DNA of 64,000 nt from Panagrolaimus kolymaensis (taxonomy: Eukaryota > Nematoda > Chromadorea > Rhabditida > Panagrolaimidae), in NCBI GenBank assembly GCA_028622995.1, contig JAJQJQ010000034.1, positions 1,116,001 to 1,180,000 on the forward strand, given 5' to 3'. Position numbers and translations under genes: made by a program. Under the pieces are notes generated by a model. That model ran no database searches. It saw only the letters and a list, made by a program, of their open reading frames with translations, and was not told the origin of the DNA. This document shows, one piece after another, positions 50,401 through 60,923 of this stretch. Every line of letters starts with the position of its first letter. Position 1 is the stretch's first letter.

Positions 50401-53400
50401 TTTATTCCTTTTTCACAGTGTGAAATTGAAAAATTTCAAGAAAGCATATGCAAATTTTTATGCAAATAACGACGACAAAAAAAGGCGCTACTAATCTTGA
50501 CAGATTTTCTTCGTCCAAAAACAGAGAAAACAAAATAAGGCATTTAAAGCTTTTTGGCTTTTATTTTTTTTTCAGGTCGAAGAAGAATGCTTTATTTGTG
50601 GTTATTATCGTTTTGTTCGATCTGAATGAAGGCCAATTGCAATTGGATGTATATATGTTTGGAAATGCAGCAATGGAAAAAGAAAGGCATATCAAGATTA
50701 TTTACTAATATATCGTTTTCTTTGGATAAATGTGCTGCTGGAGCTTTAATAAACGAAGAAAAAAAAGTAGAAAGAAGGAATGAAAAAAATTTTGAGCACA
50801 TTTTTTTTCGATGAAAGGTAAAAAATACCCCAGGAGGTATAAAACTTTATTTAATCTTGGTTATTGCTGGATTTCTGCGCGCTGTTTTTGATTCTGCTAT
50901 AAAAGTAGAAGACAGAAACACAAAAGATAAAATGCACATCTGCTTATTTATTTTATTTGTTTCTTCAATAATTCCATTTGCCCTTGCCTTCTTCTTCTCG
51001 TCATCACTCATCTTCCTCATATAAAAATAAAAGCGGCGCGGATCATTTAGGCTAACAACAAAAAGAAAAAAGAAAAAATAAGAACCAGGTGTCAAGAAGA
51101 AGAATTAGAAGAAGCGCTAAATCCTTGCGATCGCGCGACTCTTTGAAAGTGAGAAAATGAAATGCATTTCTTTTTTTTGGCAAGGACACTTTCTTGACTC
51201 ACGATGACCGTATGCAAACAAAGTTGAGCAAAAGCGATCGCATGATTTAAAGAGAAAGAAAAAAGCTACTTGTTCGCTACCCAATAAGTGAGCCTCAAAG
51301 TCGGTGGCGGCGGCAAGCTTTTTTAGTTTTTAGTTTAGTGATGGTCTTTTTGAAGGATAGGATTTAAGGTGGAAATCCGTTTAAAGAAGAACAAAAGAAA
51401 AGGCATTATTATTATTATTCTTCGGTCAAGAAAAGTATGGTCTCGGAAAAAATTAAATATGAAAGGGAAACAAAAAAGAAAGTTTTTGTTTCTTTCTCTC
51501 ATCTTTTCCATCTGGCTTTTTGACACCTCTTCCTTTGGGAGAAAACGAAAATACATATTTGACAGTTTTTAATAGATTTACCATTTTTTTACTACTACTT
51601 TTTTGAGGAGCATGAGAAACAAAAAATAAATAAAGAAAAGCATAAAAACCTTTAAAAAAATGAATACTTGGTTGACCTCTTTTGACCCAAAGTAATTAGT
51701 TTGCAACAGCAAGCAACAACAGATACCTCTCCTCGGATATATATATATTTATAACGTCAAGATCTGTTTCTCAGAACAATTCATTATCCTTAATAGCAAG
51801 AAAACCAATTAAGGTTCGTGAATACATATATATATCGAAATTAAGCAATAATGCAAGCAGCAGCAGCAACCGGTGTCTGCGCCATGTGGTAACGTTTAAG
51901 ACATCGACGACGATGACAATGATTTTCTTTTTTTGCATTTATTTAATCTTGCGAGAAAAAAGAGTGAAGTGAAAAAGCAACTTATTCCCATTATTCTCAA
52001 TTATATTTAAGAAAAGATAGTTTACAGTTCCTTCTTCAGCGTCTGGTGAGTGCTGCTGAATTCAGGGCTTTGCTTATCCAATTTTTTTAATAACAGGAGC
52101 GAAGAAAAAAACAAGCAGGGAAGGAAAAGCATGTGTCATCATAATAATGGGCGAGAAATGTGAATTAATGTTGTCAAACACAAGCAAACAAATAAACATA
52201 AATGGATTGAATGACCGATTACTACCTCTTATTAAAAATATTTAGCGCAATTTGCTTCAAATCCACTTAAACCTTACTTAAAACCTTTAAAAAAACCTAA
52301 TCTTAATGAGATTGGATTCAGTTTAGTTTTAGTAGTAAATCGGATAAAAAAAATTATTTTAAAGATATACAATGTAATATTTGCATACAAACAAAGCAGA
52401 TGGGATTTTACTTTTTTTTCTTTGCTTCTGTGTGCCATCTTCTTTTTTTTTTGAGAGGTAAAATAGAAGAAAATCGTGTAAGATGAGGCAAAACAAAGTG
52501 ACAGCTGCATCGGATTGGATTTATTTTAATATTAAGGAAGCAAGCGTTTATCTATCATCGAAAAAATTTATAATAAATTTTGAAGACATCCATGAAAAAT
52601 AACAAAATTCTTAATTTTAATTTTTGCTTTTACTTTTGCATCCAAAAAAATAAAAATAATGATTAAAACTTTATTTTATTTAATATTTTTTTTTCGAAGT
52701 TGTCAAATGTTTCGTTTCTTTAATAAAAATAATAGCAATTTAGAATTGACCTGGGTTATTATTATTGGCTGTTCCTAATTAACATTCAATAATAATAATA
52801 AAAAATGCCAGCTCTTGAGCCTTTTTTAGACAGACGATAATCGAATGCTATTGTTGTGTTTTTTTTTGTTTCTACTCTCAGGTTGGCTATTAATACCTAC
52901 TTACACATGTCTCATCATTCTATTGTTTAAAAAATAATTGAAATTGAATAATGACTAGTATAGAAAAAGTGAGAACAAGCCATGAGTACATACAACAACA
53001 TTCATTCGTGAGGATTTTTTTCGCGCTAAAAAATACAATTGGCTATTCTTCTCTTTTTTTTGTTTGCTTCGAATAAAAAAAAACATTATTCATAATGAAA
53101 GGTGTTAAATTACGGTAAAAAAAAATAGAGAAAGAAAAGAAAGGAGAGAGGAGCATAATTTTTTTTCTCCCTCAATTGCGCGGTAATTAGGCGTACTTTG
53201 TCATGGGTCTCAAGTATTATATCTTCCACTAATTCCAAATGAGGCTTGAAAACTCAATAAAAAAATAAATATAATAGTAATAATAATGACAAGTATGAGA
53301 AGGTCAAGAATGGCAAGAACAAGAGAGAAAAAGTAAGAGATAAATATAAATTTGATCAGGACATGAAAAAAGCAAAAATGAGGAAGTTGAAACAATGGCT

Positions 53401-56167
53401 TTCAGAAAAATAAAAAAAAGTTAAAGCAAAAAGGCACAGAGAAAATCTTTCAAGTGATTTTATTGAAAACACGTGTATTTACTTTTTTTTATTGCCAAAA
53501 CACGAAGCATCTATAGAAATATAAAAAAAATTTTTGTTGCCTGTTTCGATTATCCAGCCGCAAACTACCGGACCCATCCTCATTTTTTAAAATAAAAAAA
53601 AGAACTTTTAAGAAAACTTTTTATTTTCCAACAAAAATGAAAAAAGAAATGTTCAAACAAAGTAGTAACGTCTTAGCCTCATTTTTTCGCGCATGTAAAG
53701 AAAGAATGATTGTGGCTGAGATGCCACTGGCGTAAAAAAGAAGAAAAAAAAGATCGCGCAAAATCCGTCTCACTCACAAAATCACTTCGTTTTTTTTTCA
53801 ATAACACCACTACCAATCACAGGTATTAAATGTCAATGGCCCCTCTTAAAGAAAAAAGATGAAAAAAATAAAACGGTTTTATATTTTTTTCTTCCCTCTA
53901 AGAGCTCAACAACTATAACTACTTTCTTAACCCAATTCAGGTGTTGTCGTAATCGTCGTCGTTGTTGGTAGTGGTGATGAAGGGAAAAAAAGGAAAGAAA
54001 TTTTAAGGATTAAACGATCATGGTATCCCGCAGAGTAAGTATCATTTTTTTCTTCGATGAAATTATAAAATATACATAAACGAAGCGAAGTAAGGTTACA
54101 AAATCAAAATCATCAAACAACTATTTCTTCTTATTTTCTTCATCGTAAAAAGAGATCAGGAGAAGAATAAAAAAAAGTGAGGTAAGAAAAAATAATGAAA
54201 GAAATCAGAGAGGAAACATTTACTGAAGTAAGTTATTGCCAGAAAAAAAAAATGGAATGGCAAAAAGTTTCTATCTTTGTGTGTGCGCAAATAGCATAAA
54301 ACTCAAACCTGACAGCTGGCTTTTTATTTATTTTTTTGAGGCAACAACATTAAATGAATAAATTTTTTTATAGGAAGAAAAAACCCATTGTTGCACCATT
54401 TTTTTTTGCACGTTTAATTAATGATCTTTTTTTCTTCAGAACAAAACAGGTGGAAGCAAACCAAAATAATGAATATATATCTTCATTCCAAATATTTAAT
54501 AAAAATGATGAGGAGAAGAAAGAAAATTAAATGCGCATCATCAATATAGCTATTGTCTTTTCTTTTTTTGTTGAGGGAATCAAAAAAATAAATACAAAAA
54601 AGGTTAATATAGAGGCAGGGAGGATGGATCAAAATTATGTCCTATTGCATAATAAATGCTATTTTGGAAACGACGGCATATTCTTTTTATTTATTTTTTT
54701 TTTTTCATTTAACCTTTGTCCACGAAGACGAGCGAGCGACAGCATTTTCATGTCATCATTAAACTAAAACTCAAAAAATATTCAACCTTGTCATCTCGCG
54801 CATCCTTTTTTTATTTTATATTCTCGAGAATACATTAAGCATTATTTTTTTTCTTTTTTCTCAAGCGCTTCTGCCGCCGAAGAAAAGACAAAAAAGAGAA
54901 GAAATGATTTAAAATGGAAAATAATTAAAAAAATATGCCATTAATCTCTGACCGGCCTTCTCTTCTACTTTTTTTTTCTTGGGTTTTTTTTATGGGAGTA
55001 TAGGCCTCCAGGATCTATTGAAAACAAAACAAAAAACGATTATCCTTGCGCGAGGTAGAGTATCGTCACCTGTTCCAGGTACAATATTTAGCCAAATGAT
55101 TGTTGATTGTAATGATGTCGAACAGCAACAACGACGACAAACAAATCTGGATTGTTTGCAAAACAATAAGAATATATCTAATTAATCTTTTTTTTATGTC
55201 AGTTAGCTTATAAGTTTCTCAAACTTTCTTCAAAAACAGAAGTTTTTCTTTCTTTATTTTTTCTATTTGAATAGAGTTGTTTTTGTACCGTACTGGAAAA
55301 AAAGTATGGAGAAAAAGAAAAAAAGATTTGAGTCATCCCCAAAGGAGCCACAACAAGGTATCTATCGTTTTCTACTTGCAAAAGACGACATCAAAATAAA
55401 ATTGGATTTGTTTTTGTTATTCTTTTTTTTTCTTTAAAAAGCCAATCAAAATTGTATATGTAACTCTTTTTCACCAAAAATTGCATCTTCAACAACATAA
55501 AATGTGTCAAACATTTTTATTATTAAAAAAAGAAGCAGCAAAAGCATAAGACTCGATTTGATTTTCCTACATTTTAAATACATTGAAAATAAACTTAAAA
55601 TAAAAATAAGAATGGTGCATCAAAACTTGTCTCATAAAAATGAGCTCAACTCCTACACCCAAAAAATGCGATACTCTCATTCTTCTTTTTTTTTGAGTCC
55701 TTCTTCATCTTGGAGAAAACGGTTATGAAGTGAAGGAAAAAAAGATGGAGGAAAAATAAATTTTTCCTTGCTCGTTTTCGGCACAATAGACCCTCAGGAG
55801 AGGAAAGGAAAGGCATAGCAAAAATCTTCTGGTTATTGTTATTGGTGTTTTAAGTTAGCGCATAATTCGCTTGAGAATTGTGTATATTAGTTCCGTTCAA
55901 AAAAGCATGTTATTATTATAAGGAGTATATATGCATATCGTTTTGCCAATTTAATTCCTTTTTTTCTTGATTGCTGAAGTACCAAAAATGATGTTGAAAA
56001 GCAAAAAAAAAGTTCATTCAGAAGTAAAATTTTGCAAAAGCAAGGGATGCAAAAAAAGTTAACAAAAAACATTAACCAAAAAAATGTTTCTTCGCGGTAA
56101 GAAAAATCCATATAGATATTTAGTGTTTTTTTTTCAAAGACATTGCTTTAAAATTTAAAATAAAAAT
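47482..56167. other. 8.7-kb region upstream of zag-1, no gene identified
   Basis: The interval between the first recognised zag-1 exon and the enoyl-CoA hydratase start. I looked for the missing N-terminal finger exon (pattern KHHL..H, H.GEKPF before a donor) and did not find it. It is AT-rich, with scattered CGA/TCG runs (for example 53953-53962). It probably contains zag-1 promoter or intron sequence. Confidence 0.45.
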
Positions 56168-57163
56168 ATGCTTCTTCGGTATTATTGTAAACCTTCTTAC
56201 TTTGCCTTCGTTTATCGAAGTTATTCAACAGGTAATTATTGTTTTGGTTTTTGTCTTGATTGTTGTATCAAATAGCTATCTAGAATCTTTCAAATGTATC
56301 CAAGTTGAACGAGTTGGCGATAAGCAAAATGTTGGTCTCGTTGCATTGAGTAAACCTCGAAGTTTTAATTCTCTTAGCAGTGATCTTATGGCTGAAGTTA
56401 GTCTTTTTTTATTCTTCAGAATCATAAAAGTGTGATGGGTTTAGGTTGCTCACAGTCTTCGTGAATTTGATAAAAATGATTCAATCGGAGCTATGATTCT
56501 TGCAAGCAATTCCAAGAAATTTTTTACAGCAGGAGCTGATATTCGACAAATGCTTGATAATGATTTCATCGGAATCACAGATGGAACTTTTTTAGCCAAT
56601 TGGAATGTTTTCGAACAATGTAAGAAACCTATCATTGCAGCGGTAAATGGTTATGTCTTTGGTGGGGGATGTGAAATTTCTATGGCTTGTGACATTATTT
56701 ATGCTGCTGATAATTCAGTATTTTCACAACCTGAAATTAATATTGAAACTATTCCTGGAGCTGGTGGTACTCAACGACTTACACGAGCTACTGGAAAATC
56801 ACTTTCTATGGAAATGATACTGACAGGAAACCGAATTACTGCAGAAGAAGCTCTCCGATCTAAACTTGTTTCAAAAGTTGTGCCATTCGATGAATTAAGA
56901 AACGAAGCTATAAAATTGGGTGAAAAAATAGCATACAAATCTCCACTAATAATTAAAATGGTTAAAGAAGCAGTTAATCGAAGTTATGAAAACAATCTCA
57001 AAACTGGACTTAATTTTGAACGTGATATGTTCTATTCTACTTTTGCTACCGTAAGTCTTACTTTTATAGGCGGCAGACAAACTAATATTTGTTTTTCTAG
57101 GAAGATCGCAAAGCTGGTATGTCTGCTTTTCCTCAACGTGTGGAAAAATGGAACAACAAATAA
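56168..57163 (+). CDS. ech-6: Mitochondrial short-chain enoyl-CoA hydratase (281 aa)
   Basis: Hydrates trans-2-enoyl-CoA to L-3-hydroxyacyl-CoA in mitochondrial fatty-acid and branched-chain amino-acid breakdown. Exons 56168-56231, 56284-56396, 56445-57050 and 57101-57163 close in phase to 281 codons, close to the usual length of about 290. The N-terminus [20 protein letters not shown] is Arg/Ser/Tyr-rich and lacks acids, as a mitochondrial presequence should. Crotonase signatures: [11 protein letters not shown] (oxyanion-hole Ala/Gly near residues 88-91), [15 protein letters not shown] with catalytic Glu136, and [18 protein letters not shown] with catalytic Glu156. These correspond to Glu144 and Glu164 of rat ECHS1. 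The C-terminus matches the family pattern [11 protein letters not shown]. The second exon uses the acceptor CTATCTAG at 56283; using the AG nine bases upstream would put a stop in frame. It is the C. elegans ECH-6 type rather than a peroxisomal isomerase. Confidence 0.95.
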
Positions 57164-57248
57164 ATTTTAAAAATACATTGTTAAATTATAAACGAGTAGA
57201 AAATCTTTATTTTAACGTATATTGTCGTTATATTGTTAGACAAAAAAA

Positions 57249-57254
57249 AATAAA
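57249..57254 (+). terminator. Polyadenylation signal AATAAA of enoyl-CoA hydratase
   Basis: AATAAA about 86 bp after the stop codon. Confidence 0.5.
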
Positions 57255-57454
57255 CTATTCCTGCACGAATTTTTTCTTGTTACATTTATTATTGTCTGGA
57301 ATAACAAGAGACCGGACGGATTTTCCTAAAATGGATATTCGATTGGCTAACTTTTTTTTCATCTTTATTTTGGTTCGCTTTTTGAATTGAAGCTTGATTG
57401 CTGTGGCATACATCGGAAGTGGTTGGATGTCGTGACAAGCTTAAGTATGTGGTG
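57255..57454. other. Downstream flank overlapping the orphan Cys-rich reading frame
   Basis: 3' flank of the enoyl-CoA hydratase gene. On the minus strand, 57381-57454 continues the open frame of the adjacent orphan exon beyond its TGA. Confidence 0.3.
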
Positions 57455-57597
57455 TCATTCTTTAAGCCATTGACGACGACCTAAGCATGTATGTGTTCCT
57501 GTAGTTGGACGACTACCGTAGAAGCAGCATTCAAAGCCGGTATACTTTATTTTCTTTATTTTTTTATTTGACTTTTTAACCAATTCCCGATGGGGGA
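57455..57597 (-). pseudogene. Orphan Cys-rich exon, possibly a gene remnant
   Basis: On the minus strand a strong acceptor (T9-CTTGTTAG) is followed by a frame with a Lys-rich start and then YTGFECCFYGSRPTTG and CLGRRQWLKE, ending at TGA (57457-57455). Beyond the TGA the same frame stays open for about 24 codons (HHILKLVTTSNHFRCMPQQ and on) to a TAA. The stretch is free of homopolymers and cysteine-rich, unlike its surroundings. I found no start codon or upstream exon and do not recognise the family. It could be the last exon of a small secreted protein, a decayed gene copy, or chance. Confidence 0.3.
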
Positions 57598-58680
57598 CTA
57601 ACAAGAAAAAAAAAGTGCCAAAAATTTAACCATCCAAAATTATTGCATTGCTTTTTAGCAAATTTTTATTTTCTTTTTTTTGCTGTGTGAAAGAAGTAAC
57701 GTATTCCCGCGGGCGTTTATGTATGCTATTTTTTTTATTTTCTAACGGCAGCGAAAAAAGAGGTAAATGACGCCTGCGAAAAATGGAAAAATCGCATTCA
57801 AAATACTCACACAAAAACTTGTCTTTTTAACTTCTTTTTATTTTTTCAGCTGACGGCGGTGTGCCAAGTTTACGAGTCTCAAGAGAGATAACTCAAAGGT
57901 TGATGGTGGATGCTTTCCTTTCCCTCTTTTTTTCCTCCTTGCACACATTTATTTTTTCATATCCTTTGTCTTCTTGCGCATAAACTCCTTTAACCATGCC
58001 TGTCCAGGGACCAATAAGTCGATGGATATTTTTATGAATATGAATAAAAAGCGCAATCTATTTTAAAATGGAAAAAAACGGTAAAATTTGCATACACATA
58101 CAAAAGAACCCGAAAAACATAAAAGAGTGATGAGCAGCAGGCAGTTATGTACTTTTTTATTTTTGACTCATTAATATCAAGTATGATGGCTTTGTGTTTA
58201 AAATTTTTTTATTGCGATTGTTGTTTTATACTTCGCCGGCAACGTATCTATCGTTAAAAAGCATTTCGCGCATTTTTAACAATCAAAATTGCGTGTTCAA
58301 GTGAATGTGGAAGATGGAGTCAATAAATGTAGTCGTCGGCAAAAACAAAAAAAGAATAAAGAAAGAATCACTAAATATTTTCTTCTTTTTTTGCAACATT
58401 TTGGCGGTCGTTTTTTTTTGTTATTTTGTTTAACAGGTGGTGAATCGTAAAAACGTATGTGAGGAATATATCTGTGTAACAACAAAGAATCATAGATTTT
58501 ATTTTACTCTTCTTCTTTTTTTACGGTTTTAAATGAAACAAAGCAAATCAGAAAAAAAAATGAGGGAAAAATCCTCAAAGAAAAAGGTTAGAATTATAAA
58601 ATAACTTCCTTTTTTTACTTTGATTTACAATAAAAATTTTAAATAAAAATATTTTTTAAGCTGATGAAAGTTACTGTAAA
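57598..58680. other. Intergenic region, no gene recognised
   Basis: AT-rich, with a somewhat more complex stretch at 57850-58030 that has no supportable exon on either strand. Confidence 0.4.
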
Positions 58681-59317
58681 TTAATAGTATAAAATATACT
58701 TTTCATATGCTTTATAATTTTGTTCAAAAATTGGATCAGGTACATATGGATCAAAATCTTCTGGAAGATAAGTGTCACTGAAAAAAATAATAAAGTGTTA
58801 AAAAGGGAGTTAATAACGGAATCGAAATCGTACACAAGATTATCCTCATTTTCATAATATTGAGGTTCACCACTCATGCATATCCGATATAAAATTGCAA
58901 GGAAAATAGCCACAATAATTCCATATTTAATTTTAGTTTCATTAAAGCTAAAACTAAAAAATATTTGTTAGTTTTTTTATTGAAATTTGAAGAGAAAAAA
59001 AACCTTGGTTTTGGCGGAGGTGTTCCATCAAAATAACCATAACATCTCGGTTCGTTGAACATAGTATAACAACAAGTTGAATTAACGCAAACAAAGTAAT
59101 TTGGTTGATACATGGGTTCATCTTGTCTATATCGGCATATACTTCGAGTTGGTTTGGGTCCAAATGGACTTCCATAAAATGGACCGTATTCTTTAGTATC
59201 CAAATGATATTTTTTTAATAATTCATCTCTAGTTGGAGGTGGCCCATTTTGTGCAAAAATTATATAGTTGCCAGCCATCAAAAAAATTAAAATGGATGTA
59301 AAGGTTAAAGAAAACAT
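58681..59317 (-). CDS. Cys-rich single-pass membrane protein, nematode type (176 aa), unrecognised function
   Basis: Exons 59317-59004, 58953-58834 and 58777-58681 give 176 codons in frame (donors GTTTTT and GTACGA, both weak). The product begins with a clear signal peptide (MFSLTFTSILIFLMAG to about residue 22). It continues with an extracellular part holding PYG/PFG-rich sequence and a compact cysteine cluster (ICRYRQDEP, YFVCVNSTCCYTMF, EPRCYGYFDG: five Cys), a proline-rich hinge, one membrane span (YGIIVAIFLAILYRICM, about residues 114-130) and a short acidic, Tyr-rich cytoplasmic tail ending YEKYILYY. The layout resembles the many uncharacterised nematode type I proteins with a small CX-like cysteine module. 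I cannot name the family or a function. Confidence 0.72.
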
Positions 59318-60896
59318 TTTTTTAAATAAACTATCTATGATTTTTTTCTTTTTTATACTTAAATTTTTTTATTTGCAAACCTTTTTTTGCTTTATTAAAA
59401 ACCAATTTCATTGTCGTCGTCGTCAAAGTTACGGTAGCCTTGGAAAAAAGAAAAGAATAAAAAAAGATGCAAAAGAAAATTTTGCCGTCGTCGTCGAAGT
59501 CGTTGCTGCATCTTTATTTTTATTTTATTACAATTGACCGGATTGATTGCGTGCGAGACAATGCCCCTGGAATTGAAAGAAATAAAGAAATAAAAAGAAG
59601 AACAAATAATTGAAAAAGCTAAGAATGCCGCACCGGAAGATGCTTCCTCTCATCTTTATTTTTTTTCTTTTTTTTAAACAAAAATCAGGAACAATGAATA
59701 AAAAATTCAAACGAACAATATAAAAAATTTCCAATGGAGGAGCAAAAATGACAAACAAGTAAAATTAGTGTCTTTTTCAGATGCTTACTTCCTTAAGCTA
59801 TTTACTCTTCCTCAATTTTTAATGTATATGAAGAAGAAGTTTATGTAACAAATTATTTTGTCATTCATTTTAAACATGGTAAAGAAAGAAATTGGGGATG
59901 ATAAACCTTTTAAAACTTTAGAATAATGAAATATTCAAAAAAGAAATACAACAAAAACAAAAAAAGCTGACTTGAAAAAAAAAATTACTTTTAAAAAGTA
60001 TTACAAAATCAATTTTGATCGAGAATAAAGCATCTTCAGTTGATTATACACCAATGCGACAGCAGTTTTGAACAATTTTAATCATCAAATCTTTCCGACT
60101 TAAACATTTACGGAATTGTGCTTCTTTTTCGTTTCGTATTCATCTTAAAAAAACTTTTGGTTATTATTTTTATAAAAATAATGACAGTTTTTAATGATCA
60201 TTGAATTTATTGTGTTACAGCTAAACCCATAAAATTTTTGTTTCTCTTTTTTTTCATTTGCTTTTATAATATATCTTGTTCTAATTAATATCGCCGTTAT
60301 TTTTTGTTTAGCTTGCTTTCAAAAACACTTTTTTATGCTTTTGTTTTCTTTTTTTCAACTAAATTTCATTTTAATTTAAAACAACAATTTTCATAATCAG
60401 TAATAATTCACTTTCTTGATTTTAATCTTTCTTGATTGATTGCAAATATTTTCGCTTTTTTAATGAAAAAACCCTATCAAGATCGACTATGTTTGATGTT
60501 GTTTTTAGTGAAAAAAAAACTCTCTGATTTTTATCTCTCTTTTTTTAAGGCTTGTAAATATGTATACAAAAACAAAACAAGGTCGCCTCTCATTGCTTTA
60601 TTTTTCTTTATTACTTTCACGCTCCTCATTCATATAAATGAATGGGAAAAGTTTGTTTATATCATTTATTTCATATGCTGTGTTGTGCTGTCTCGTTTCT
60701 ATAAAGCAGCATAACAAAAAAATTTTTGGCGGCGGTAGCACGAGGCAGTTGTTGTTGTTTTGTTTTTTTAACTACCAAACTATTTTTTCTCATTCGTTTT
60801 ATGCTTTCCTTTTTATTATTTTTGTTTGTTGTTTGCTTGTTTACCTTTTCTCTTGAAATTTTTTTAAAACTTGGATTTAAAATTAGTTTCTTTTAG
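59318..60896. other. Intergenic region upstream of 5-oxoprolinase
   Basis: Divergent promoter region for the Cys-rich gene (minus) and oxoprolinase (plus). It contains TCG runs at 59413-59424 and 59486-59496, and a minus-strand stretch at about 60046-60160 that looks C-terminal-exon-like (see findings) but is not supported as a gene. At the right edge TTTCTTTTAG (AG at 60895-60896) is a probable spliced-leader acceptor 27 bases before the ATG. Confidence 0.45.
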
Positions 60897-60923
60897 TTTC
60901 AATTTTTTGCTTGTTAAAGAAAA

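Noticed and set aside
50448..50814. Overlapping 86- and 62-codon plus-strand frames
   Set aside because: Lys/Phe/Ile-rich composition from A/T runs, several frames open at once, no splice signals consistent with a gene.
52895..52945. Minus-strand AATAG acceptor, ATGATGAGACAT and GTAAGT donor as a tiny first exon of zag-1
   Set aside because: Only five codons, no finger sequence and the wrong remainder for the phase-0 exon at 47481; probably chance.
54979..55185. Plus-strand 68-codon frame with protein-like end (VSSPVPGTIFSQMIVDC)
   Set aside because: The opposite strand is also open over part of it, no start or splice context joins it to other exons, and I recognise no family. Possible but unsupported.
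56284..57163. Peroxisomal or bifunctional enzyme reading of the crotonase gene
   Set aside because: Basic mitochondrial-type leader, stand-alone length of 281 aa and an ECHS1-like C-terminus with no dehydrogenase domain.
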